From: Chitinophagales bacterium
Lineage (GTDB): Bacteria; Bacteroidota; Bacteroidia; Chitinophagales; UBA2359
Length of the DNA: 40,949 nucleotides
Direction of reading: 5' to 3'
NCBI GenBank assembly: GCA_016787295.1
Contig: JAEUUX010000185.1
Coordinates: 1-40,949, forward strand
Below the pieces are notes generated by a model that was not told the origin of the DNA, searched no databases, and worked only from the letters and a program-made list of their open reading frames with translations. Below, piece after piece: positions 1 to 6,688 of the stretch (its first letter is position 1; each line of letters begins with the position of its first letter). The position numbers and the translations under genes are program-made.

Positions 1-3000
1 GGAAAGAGTATTGACGATGGTATTATTGTAGGGCTGTATGGTTTGTGCATAAACAGTCCGACCCAATACGTCTATGATGCTCAACTGTAGCGGTTCGTGC
101 CATTGGGTTTGTATTTGCACCTGACCAGTAGAAGGGTTGGGTACAATGTTCAGTATTCCGTTGATGGTATTGGCGGTTTGTTGGAACTGCGTTTGTCTAA
201 AAGGCATTGGCACTTCTTTGTCAAACAAGATGCCTTGCTGTTCGCCCACTATGGCTTGTGCATATACTGCTCCGAGGTGGTTTTGCTGTCGGGCTATGGG
301 CAATAGGTTTTGTTTTGCCAAACGTCCGCCTTCGTTGCCCAATAGTTGTTGGAATAAGTCATAAAAAGCTATATTCTCACTATTGTCCAAGGACAATTGT
401 TGGAGGTACTCTAAGGATTTGCTGTTATTGCCTTCGTCGAAGTAGGTGGCAGCCAATACTTTTTTGGCAGCATCGCGGTCTTCGGTTTGTAGGTCAATTT
501 TGCTTGTTTCGAGGGCATCGGTAGCCGACAGGCTTTTATAGAGTTCGGTATATAGGCTCAGTTTTTCGCGCGAGTCAGTAGTTGTGGCAATCGCCAAGCG
601 CTGCTGATTGGGGTCAACAGGCGGTGGTGGATTGTCTACTGCACATTCGCTGGTGATGGTTGTACCTGATGGATAGGGACAAGTTGTAGGTACAACATTT
701 CCGATATTTACGGTAGGAGTGACTGCTGTTTCCTGCGCTCGGTATTCAAAAGTAGTGTTCATTCCGCTAATAATATGATAGGGCGGCGGGAAAGCCGCGG
801 GGTTGGTGATGGTATGAAAATAGTTGCGACGGGCGAGCATAGGGTTAGTTAAATTACATATTCCTTGGTTTTCGAGGAGGCTGGAGCTATTGTCAATAGC
901 CCAGTCCCATAGGGTTTGGTTGCTATAGGTATTGCAGTCTATGACCATATTGTTGTTGTCGCCCGAAAAATTGTTGGCAGTAGCAAAACCACCTGTGAAG
1001 TTATTGTTTTTGATGGTGGTTTCAAAATTGTTGCTGCCCGTATTGCGGACAATCATACCGTAGGTCAAGAAGTCGTCGTAACTGGTAGGTGTGTTGGTAG
1101 CGCTACCGAAGGTATTGGCTCGGACAGTAGCTCCCATAGTTCCATCTATGAACAAGCCGTAGCTGGGGTTGGTGTTGGAGGGAGCAATAAAGCCGAGGCT
1201 ATTGATTTGGTTGTGGTGGATGTCTGATAGGAAACCTCCTGTTAAGGTTATGGCTCGGTGGGTACGTTCAAAATTGCAGTTGGCAATTTCGACAAAACCA
1301 CTTAGACTTGGCAAGGAGGCATAGTCTATCCCTTTGAATAGGCTTGTAAATTGGTTGTTTTGTAGGCGAACACGCGCATTGTTAGCAAATATACCCACAC
1401 CCTTGTCTGCCAAATTGGAGATATTGTCTACAAAAATGTTGCCTGTAAAGTCTTTTTTATAGCGGGCTTTTGCCAATACCATATTAACGGGTCGTCCCAA
1501 AAGATTGTTAAATAGGTCGATATTGTTTGTAAAGGTGGAATTAACAACTTGGCAAAATTTGTTTTCGTTAGGTAGAATAAGTGTATTGCCAAATTCATCT
1601 ACGAAAGTGCCGCTACCAATATTACAAAGGTATACGCCTATATCTGTATTGGTGAATTTTGCGTTTTGACATACCACAATACCATAACCGTTGTCAGTGG
1701 TATTCCTGGCATTCATAAGTCCTATTTGGGCATTTTGCACTTCACTATTAGTTCTGATAACCACAATACCATGGTCATTACTGGTTTGGGTAGATGGGTT
1801 AAAAGTAGTGGGCATGTTGGGCAGATTATTACCTATCGCCCTGATACCTTGCCAATAATTAGCAGCAGGGCAAGCATTGAGCGTACTATTGTCAATAATA
1901 AGTTTGCCACCTGGCTGCACAACAATGCCTGCTTCGTAATTTAGGAACTGTAGGTTGGCGTTCTGGATAGTAGTAATAACACCAGATGGAACGATGATAG
2001 AACTGCTTGTTACATTGTTGCTTAGTGTGCTACTACTATTCATTGTTGTGTTTAGGCTACTAAACAAGGTTTGAGGCAATTTAAGTACTGCATTATTGAT
2101 AATAGGCGTAACATAAGTCGTTTCGGTGAGGGTTTGGTTGATAACTTGGTTAGGTGCCGCAACTTGTACCAACAAATTAGAACTTGGGTCAATAGGATTG
2201 GGAAAAGTGATAGAAGGTGTTGCACTAGAATTGGTGACTGAGTTAACAAAAGGTTCATAATCAACCACCAAATTGAGTTTACAACTTTCATTTGGGGTAA
2301 TACTCGCCGTTATGTTCTCTATACCAACGGGTAGCAAAGAGGCAATTTGGCGAGTTTGCATATTATCGGTCACAAAAATATCATAAGTGAGGCTGACATT
2401 GGGTCTAAAAATACCATCAGAGTTAGCGGACAAAGGTGCGCCTGCCACTTCTTGCCATGTTTGGCTATAAGGCGGACAACCACCATAAGGCACTACATAC
2501 GAATTTCGGCGGTAGCGTGTGGGGATACTTAGAAGGTCTGCCAAAACATACTGGTTGAAGGCACTTTTGCCGTTATCAGTCAACAGCTTTAGTGAATTTA
2601 CTCTATTCATACTAATAGGGTCGGCTGTAAATTCAAAAGGGGTATTAATGCCTTGGTCGGTTTGGGGAGATATAACGTTACCAGCAATATCTCTAAAGAC
2701 GGTAGTTATCCCATTAATCGTCTCTGACATATCTTTGAATATCAAGGTAGAAACTACTGATATGGTAGGATTGCCAGGAATAATCAAATAAGAAACCTTT
2801 ACTTTGTTAATTTGGTTGACTTGTACATTAGGTAAGTCACAAGCCACATTGTTAAAACTAATAATGTAGTCATGTTCTCCGTTGCTTGTGAACCACTTAA
2901 GATAGTTGCCATAACCATAACCATTGTTAGGTCCTCCGAATACCTGGTTTTTACTACCCCAAAATTCAATAGCCTCCGGCGCTTGGTTTTGAGCTAAATT

Positions 3001-3324
3001 TGTGTTCAATAAAGATTTCTTAGCCACAAAAGTATTATTTTGAAAAAAACTGAATGACATAAGAAGTTGCGGAGGTAATTGGTTTTGTATAGGGATACAA
3101 CTTTCTGGCATATTAGGTTCCACATGAACTCTATATACCCCATCGTCTAATTTATAAACGGTGGTTTCTACTTCTAAAAACCCTTTGGGTTCAGAACACG
3201 CAATCTGCCCCCAAACCTGCCCACTTCCTATAGCAAGGCATAGGAACAAGCTACAACACATTACCCCCCCCCTAATATGTGCAAGCAGGGCGGTAAAACA
3301 ATAAGAAGAAAATAGATTTCTCAT
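1..3324 (-). CDS. Large secreted beta-helix-like protein with T9SS C-terminal sorting domain (3' end outside window)
   Basis: An uninterrupted reading frame of 1108 codons runs from the ATG at 3324 to base 1 and continues off the window, so the C-terminus is missing. The N-terminus has a hydrophobic export signal ending near GSGQVWGQ. The middle (roughly residues 400-860) is rich in short N/T/S/G turns such as VQNAQIGLMNARN and IHHNQINSLGF, the pattern of a right-handed parallel beta-helix. A proline-rich linker and a helical stretch follow. The last ~45 visible residues, starting NIVPNPSTGQ and containing LSIIDVLGRTVYAQ, are the first part of a type A T9SS sorting domain. It should therefore be secreted through the T9SS and anchored at the cell surface. 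A run of nine G lies inside the signal-peptide region; a second in-frame ATG at 3261 is an alternative start. The role is unknown; a surface adhesin or polysaccharide-binding function is only a guess. Confidence 0.85.
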   Translation of the reverse strand, partial: MRNLFSSYCFTALLAHIRGGVMCCSLFLCLAIGSGQVWGQIACSEPKGFLEVETTVYKLDDGVYRVHVEPNMPESCIPIQNQLPPQLLMSFSFFQNNTFVAKKSLLNTNLAQNQAPEAIEFWGSKNQVFGGPNNGYGYGNYLKWFTSNGEHDYIISFNNVACDLPNVQVNQINKVKVSYLIIPGNPTISVVSTLIFKDMSETINGITTVFRDIAGNVISPQTDQGINTPFEFTADPISMNRVNSLKLLTDNGKSAFNQYVLADLLSIPTRYRRNSYVVPYGGCPPYSQTWQEVAGAPLSANSDGIFRPNVSLTYDIFVTDNMQTRQIASLLPVGIENITASITPNESCKLNLVVDYEPFVNSVTNSSATPSITFPNPIDPSSNLLVQVAAPNQVINQTLTETTYVTPIINNAVLKLPQTLFSSLNTTMNSSSTLSNNVTSSSIIVPSGVITTIQNANLQFLNYEAGIVVQPGGKLIIDNSTLNACPAANYWQGIRAIGNNLPNMPTTFNPSTQTSNDHGIVVIRTNSEVQNAQIGLMNARNTTDNGYGIVVCQNAKFTNTDIGVYLCNIGSGTFVDEFGNTLILPNENKFCQVVNSTFTNNIDLFNNLLGRPVNMVLAKARYKKDFTGNIFVDNISNLADKGVGIFANNARVRLQNNQFTSLFKGIDYASLPSLSGFVEIANCNFERTHRAITLTGGFLSDIHHNQINSLGFIAPSNTNPSYGLFIDGTMGATVRANTFGSATNTPTSYDDFLTYGMIVRNTGSNNFETTIKNNNFTGGFATANNFSGDNNNMVIDCNTYSNQTLWDWAIDNSSSLLENQGICNLTNPMLARRNYFHTITNPAAFPPPYHIISGMNTTFEYRAQETAVTPTVNIGNVVPTTCPYPSGTTITSECAVDNPPPPVDPNQQRLAIATTTDSREKLSLYTELYKSLSATDALETSKIDLQTEDRDAAKKVLAATYFDEGNNSKSLEYLQQLSLDNSENIAFYDLFQQLLGNEGGRLAKQNLLPIARQQNHLGAVYAQAIVGEQQGILFDKEVPMPFRQTQFQQTANTINGILNIVPNPSTGQVQIQTQWHEPLQLSIIDVLGRTVYAQTIQPYNNTIVNTLS
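3264..3272 (-). repeat. Homopolymeric G9 tract inside the signal-peptide region
   Basis: Nine consecutive C on the plus strand (G on the coding strand) lie at codons 18-20 of the large secreted protein, between its first ATG (3324) and a second in-frame ATG (3261). A one-base slip would break the frame from the first ATG but not from the second. Confidence 0.9.
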
Positions 3325-3542
3325 AATTTTAAATTTTAAAAAAAAAGTTACGGAATTTATTGTAAAAGCACAGAACCTTTACAATTATTACAACAAAGGT
3401 AAAAAACATTTGTCAAAGTTGTATATCTTGCTGTTGTTTTTCTTTGTAATTTTTTTTATTGTAATGTATAAGTCGTTCATAATCAAAGAATTACAACACA
3501 AAATAAAAACATTACAAAATTTACACAAAAGAAATACGCATT

Positions 3543-3852
3543 TTAGATACCTTCAACGTATTAATAACGCAATTATTGTGTAAAAGGTTGCATTGGGTAG
3601 TTATTTTTTTGAGTTTTTTTGATTTGTGCCTATTTTTTTTACAAAATATTCACTTAAACCATAGATTACAAACAAAAAAGGCAATAGGAATGGTCACTAT
3701 TAGATACATTCAACGTAATAATGACGCAAGTATTGTGTAAAAGGTTGCATTGAGGGGTTGTTTTTTTTTGAGTTTTTTTTGATTTATGCCTATCTTTTTA
3801 CAAAATACCCGCTTAAGTTGTAGATCTAGCAACAAAAAAGGCAATTAGGAAA
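3543..3852. repeat. Two tandem copies of a ~150-bp AT-rich direct repeat
   Basis: Copy 1 is about 3543-3690 and copy 2 about 3700-3852, offset by 157 bp. Both start TTAGATAC, share CAACGTA and TTGTGTAAAAGGTTGCATTG, then long T runs, and end with AACAAAAAAGGCAAT. They differ by scattered substitutions and small length changes in the T runs. They lie upstream of the large secreted protein gene and look noncoding. Confidence 0.8.
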
Positions 3853-3857
3853 GATCG

Positions 3858-3960
3858 TCAAAAATGTTCTGGCGAATGATACCTACGTGTTTAACCTTTC
3901 GGGGGTTTGAAACCCCCGAAAGGTTTTTTTTAACGAATCAAGTCAAAGGTGCTTCGAAGC
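3858..3960. repeat. Left copy of ~100-bp dispersed repeat flanking the minisatellite
   Basis: The block beginning GTCAAAAATGTTCTGGC, then GATACCTACGTGTTTAA, the CCTTTCGGGGG hairpin, TTTAACGAA and CAAAGGTGCTT is repeated at about 4491-4590. The 21-bp minisatellite begins inside the right end of this copy, which suggests it grew out of this element. Confidence 0.75.
3893..3930 (+). terminator. Palindromic hairpin with T run (CCTTTCGGGGG family)
   Basis: AACCTTTCGGGGGTTT (3893-3908) pairs perfectly with AAACCCCCGAAAGGTT (3910-3925), followed by a run of T. The same hairpin recurs, more or less decayed, near 4525, 35819, 36197, 36531 and 40646, so it is also a dispersed palindromic repeat family. 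It could work as a terminator, but no plus-strand gene ends just before it. Confidence 0.6.
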
Positions 3961-4319
3961 GGGTCGAAGGTGCTTCGATGCGGGTCGAAGGTGCTTCGAA
4001 GCGGGTCGAAGGTGCTGCGAAGCGGGTCAAAGGTGCTGCGAAGCGGGTCAAAGGTGCTGCGAAGCGGGTCGAAGGTGCTTCGATGCGGGTCAAACGTGCT
4101 TCGATGCGGGTCAAAGGTGCTGCGAAGCGGGTCGAAGGTGCTTCGAAGCGGGTCAAAGGTGCTTCGAAGCGGGTCGAAGGTGCTTCGATGCGGGTCAAAC
4201 GTGCTTCGAAGCGGGTCAAACGTGCTGCGATGCGGGTCGAAGGTGCTTCGAAGCGGGTCGAAGGTGCTTCGAAGCGGGTCAAAGGTGCTGCGATGCGGGT
4301 CAAAGGTGCTGCGATGCGG
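3942..4319. repeat. 21-bp minisatellite, 18 uninterrupted units
   Basis: Eighteen head-to-tail units, each starting GTC and ending GCGG, run without spacers. Variation is confined to four two-state positions: A or G at position 4, G or C at 7, T or G at 13, and A or T at 17. Many units carry the palindrome GCTTCGAAGC. Because 21 is a multiple of 3 and the unit has no stop codon, several frames stay open on both strands and give artificial heptapeptide ORFs. The array runs straight into a perfect palindrome plus T run at 4316-4337. I treat it as noncoding. Confidence 0.92.
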
Positions 4320-4337
4320 GTGTACACCCGCTTTTTT
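4316..4337 (+). terminator. Perfect 16-bp palindrome followed by T run at the minisatellite end
   Basis: GCGGGTGTACACCCGC (4316-4331) followed by TTTTTTGC has the form of an intrinsic terminator for plus-strand transcription. Its left arm is the end of the last 21-bp unit. Confidence 0.55.
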
Positions 4338-4443
4338 GCAGATCAAAAAAAGTTTCATTTTAAGCCATTTTTTTTCGTTATAGCCTAAAAATATTTTTTT
4401 CGGGGGTCTGTATTTCTTTTTTTGGGGCAAAATATGCAAAAAA

Positions 4444-4479
4444 ACACCGTTTACCTGCTTCATTGCAGATAAACGGTGT
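4444..4479. repeat. Hairpin repeat, copy 1 (ACACCGTTTA family)
   Basis: ACACCGTTTACCTGC (4444-4458) pairs with GCAGATAAACGGTGT (4465-4479) with one mismatch. It is followed by GATGGAATAG. A second copy with the same flank lies at 4715-4750. Confidence 0.75.
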
Positions 4480-4490
4480 GATGGAATAGG

Positions 4491-4590
4491 TCAAAAATGT
4501 TCTGGCTAAGGATACCTACGTGTTTAAGCTTTCGGGGGGTGGAACCCTTGAAAGGTTTTTTTAACGAACCAAGCCAAAGGTGCTTTTTTG
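4491..4590. repeat. Right copy of ~100-bp dispersed repeat flanking the minisatellite
   Basis: This matches 3858-3960, beginning GTCAAAAATGTTCTGGC and ending AAAGGTGCTTTTTTGCGG. Its inner CCTTTCGGGGG hairpin is decayed (AAGCTTTCGGGGGGTGG). Confidence 0.75.
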
Positions 4591-4599
4591 CGGGGATTT

Positions 4600-4635
4600 T
4601 TCCGTAGGATAGTGTTTAAACCTTATCCTACGGAA
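4600..4635. terminator. Perfect 12-bp inverted repeat
   Basis: TTCCGTAGGATA (4600-4611) pairs with TATCCTACGGAA (4624-4635) around a 12-nt loop. It is one of several stem-loops in this gene-free gap and could be a terminator or a palindromic repeat. Confidence 0.5.
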
Positions 4636-4714
4636 GAATCTTATTGTATTGGTGGTTTTATTTTTTAACAGGAACCAGGTTAAAAGGCTTTTTGTCCGTC
4701 AAAGGTGCAAAAAA

Positions 4715-4750
4715 ACACCGTTTATCTGCAACGAAACAGATAAACGGTGT
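4715..4750. repeat. Hairpin repeat, copy 2 (ACACCGTTTA family)
   Basis: ACACCGTTTATCTG (4715-4728) pairs perfectly with CAGATAAACGGTGT (4737-4750), flanked by GATGGAATAG as in copy 1. Relative to copy 1 the stem is fully matched, so one copy carries a substitution. Confidence 0.75.
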
Positions 4751-4861
4751 GATGGAATAGATATAAAAACCTATCCGTTAGATGTATTTATTGCCAATGT
4801 TGTTGTCAAACTTTGGGAAAATTATTGTTATCATGTAGCTTTTTTGTTGCCAATAGCTACT

Positions 4862-5743
4862 CTATTTGTAGCTTCTGTTAGCCACCAAACCCATTACAAA
4901 ACTACCACATTCGCCTACCAAAAACCATAGGCGCGAGGCTACGGCAATGGTAGTAGCTGTTACGGTATCCATGCCCACAATTTTCAAAAACACTACCAAA
5001 ATGCCTTCACGCACCCCAAGTCCGCCGGGCGTGAGCATGGCAGCAATACCCAAAGTGATGGCTAAGGGATAGCCAAAGCCTGTCAAAAGAGATACTTTGT
5101 TGGGACTTAGGGCAGTACATAATAGGTAAAAACCCGCTGCCCACAATAGCCAATTGATGATATACCAGCCCAAAATTGGGAAAACTTGTTGCATGGCTAA
5201 ATGTGGCAAAGAAACCTTTTTGCGCAACAAACGAAGCGCCAAGGCTGATAACAAGCGGTTCACCCAATTGCTGAACACGCTCACTGTTAAAGCAAGCCAT
5301 AGTGTTGCGCTCAACCACCACCAAGCCGCATAGCCACCCGCCGCCGTCAAACCCAATAGACCAATGCTAAGACCTGTCCAAAGGGTGATGAGCTGGGTGG
5401 TCAGTGACAAAGCGGTCATTTGTGGCAAGGGATAGCCATATTTTTCGGTTACATAGCTCGCCCGTCCCACAATGACCATCACCTTGCCCGGTATATATTT
5501 GGCAAAAACACTCATGCCTGTTCCCGCAAAACAAATCGCGCTATCCACCGCAAAACCCGCCTGCTGTAGGGTTACTTTCCACGTATAAACTTGCGCCACA
5601 AAACCCAGCAACAACATTAGCAAAGATAATCCCAACAAAGGATAACTATAGATGGTGGGTATATGCAAAATATCGGCAGTATATAGGTAATATGCCAAAA
5701 ACAATAAAGACAATAGGGTAAGTAGGTGCAAAAAACGCTTCAT
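4862..5743 (-). CDS. LPG-synthase-TM / UPF0104-type integral membrane protein
   Basis: This 293-residue polytopic membrane protein has about eight hydrophobic segments. The C-terminal stretch TLGIAAMLTPGGLGVREG is the signature of the lysylphosphatidylglycerol synthase transmembrane (YbhN/AglD2-like) family, related to the flippase half of MprF. It lacks the soluble aminoacyl-transferase domain, so it is probably a lipid or glycan-lipid transporter-like protein rather than an LPG synthase. The start is placed at the ATG at 5743 (MKRFLHLLTLLS), because the 28 codons upstream are polar and follow a TACTTTTG -7-like box (minus strand, 5784-5791). It stands alone between two repeat-rich gaps. Confidence 0.8.
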   Translation of the reverse strand: MKRFLHLLTLLSLLFLAYYLYTADILHIPTIYSYPLLGLSLLMLLLGFVAQVYTWKVTLQQAGFAVDSAICFAGTGMSVFAKYIPGKVMVIVGRASYVTEKYGYPLPQMTALSLTTQLITLWTGLSIGLLGLTAAGGYAAWWWLSATLWLALTVSVFSNWVNRLLSALALRLLRKKVSLPHLAMQQVFPILGWYIINWLLWAAGFYLLCTALSPNKVSLLTGFGYPLAITLGIAAMLTPGGLGVREGILVVFLKIVGMDTVTATTIAVASRLWFLVGECGSFVMGLVANRSYK

Positions 5744-6680
5744 ATTTTGCGGTATTTTTAGGAAAAAAGAATGAATTTGGGTGCAAAAGTAGTATCTTTG
5801 TGGTATAAATGCACACATCACTCCCAAAATGGTTCTTTTATTAGGCTTTTCTGACGGAATATTAGTGTTCTGTTTTACCTATTTTGTCGGAATAAAATGC
5901 TATTATCTCGCACAACATCATAAATGTCCGAATGGCGAAGCGCGTTAGGGATTGTAAGGGCAGCCGCAGGCTGGTGCTTGCACCATAGCGAAGCGAAGCC
6001 CTGTAAAGCCCGACCCGCAGGGAAACGCCCAAAAAAATCAATGTGTTATTATCGGACTATTTAAGCAAAATGGAACATTAGTATACATTTGGGAACAAAA
6101 TCAAACCGATAATCACAGACACTATTTCTGCGATTATCGGTTTAATAATAGTCTCGCGATGTTGGCTATCGAAATTGTTTTTTTGGATAAAAACGCTTTG
6201 ATTGACTACAAAAATCTATTTTATACTGAATTGAAAATACTTTTCGGATTTGGCAATAGACGATGTTACATACTTGTCTCAAAATGCAACATCAATTAAC
6301 GGCAATTTACCATTCCTCCAAATGCTATTGTCACAAGCGATAAATGGTGATTCTACTTTTTTGCTCACCCAAAAAAGTAGCAAAAAAAGGTGTTCTTTTT
6401 CGTGTGGATTCGTCCGGCGTGCTGTGGTCTTTGCTTAATTTTGTGGTAGCAAGAAAAATCGTAGGCATTTTGTCTGTTTTTCCATATTAGCTACCACAAA
6501 ATGTAGGCAATCGTTGAGGCAGTTTATCTTTCTTTGTATATTTCTTCGTGACTTCGGTGCCTCAACGACCGACTACAGCACTATTTCGAGTGACGAAAAT
6601 AGTGTAAGCAGATGTGCGTTTTTTGTGACCGCAATTATTCGACCATCAACATTTTACAAAATCCGAAGACTGTATTCAAT
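5744..6680. other. 937-bp gap of repeat debris, no convincing gene
   Basis: It contains a copy of the GC-rich dispersed repeat, a 12-bp stem-loop AAACCGATAATC/GATTATCGGTTT (6103-6143), a 13-bp stem-loop ATTTTGTGGTAGC/GCTACCACAAAAT (6438-6502), and a pair of inverted repeats at 6222-6253 and 6657-6688. A plus-strand frame (about 6034-6299) stays open for ~88 codons with only a late ATG at 6159 and matches no family I recognise; it may be a gene remnant. Confidence 0.6.
5929..6078 (-). repeat. GC-rich dispersed repeat, copy 1
   Basis: On the minus strand it reads GGGCGTTTCCCTGCGGGTCG, a variable GC-rich middle, then ATCCCTAACGCGCTTCGCC. Copies lie at 12785-12941 and 28094-28197. Similarity to copy 2 extends past the core into TTATTATC, GACTATTTAA and AAAATGGAACA. 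It has no coding capacity. Confidence 0.85.
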
Positions 6681-6688
6681 TTAGTATA
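6222..6688. mobile_element. Possible MITE or IS remnant bounded by ~32-bp imperfect inverted repeats
   Basis: The left end (6222-6253, starting TATACTGAATTG) and the reverse complement of the right end (6657-6688, TATACTAAATTG) agree at about 27 of 32 positions, including TTCGGATTT. No transposase is visible in the 467 bp enclosed. The right end overlaps the stop codon of the neighbouring T9SS gene. No target-site duplication was identified, so the assignment is tentative. Confidence 0.35.

Noticed and set aside
1-3324. Several small plus-strand ORFs antisense to the secreted protein
   Set aside because: They are shadows of a continuous 1108-codon minus-strand frame that ends in a recognisable T9SS domain.
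3942-4319. CRISPR array
   Set aside because: Units are head to tail with no unique spacers, and no cas genes are in the window.
3864-4463. Several long ORFs on both strands made of heptapeptide repeats
   Set aside because: They exist only because the 21-bp repeat is a multiple of three and lacks stop codons; the same DNA is open in opposite frames, has no start context, and runs through a hairpin.
5829-5945. Short plus-strand ORF after a TATCTTTG box at 5792
   Set aside because: It is under 40 codons, ends in the dispersed repeat, and the -33 box spacing is poor.
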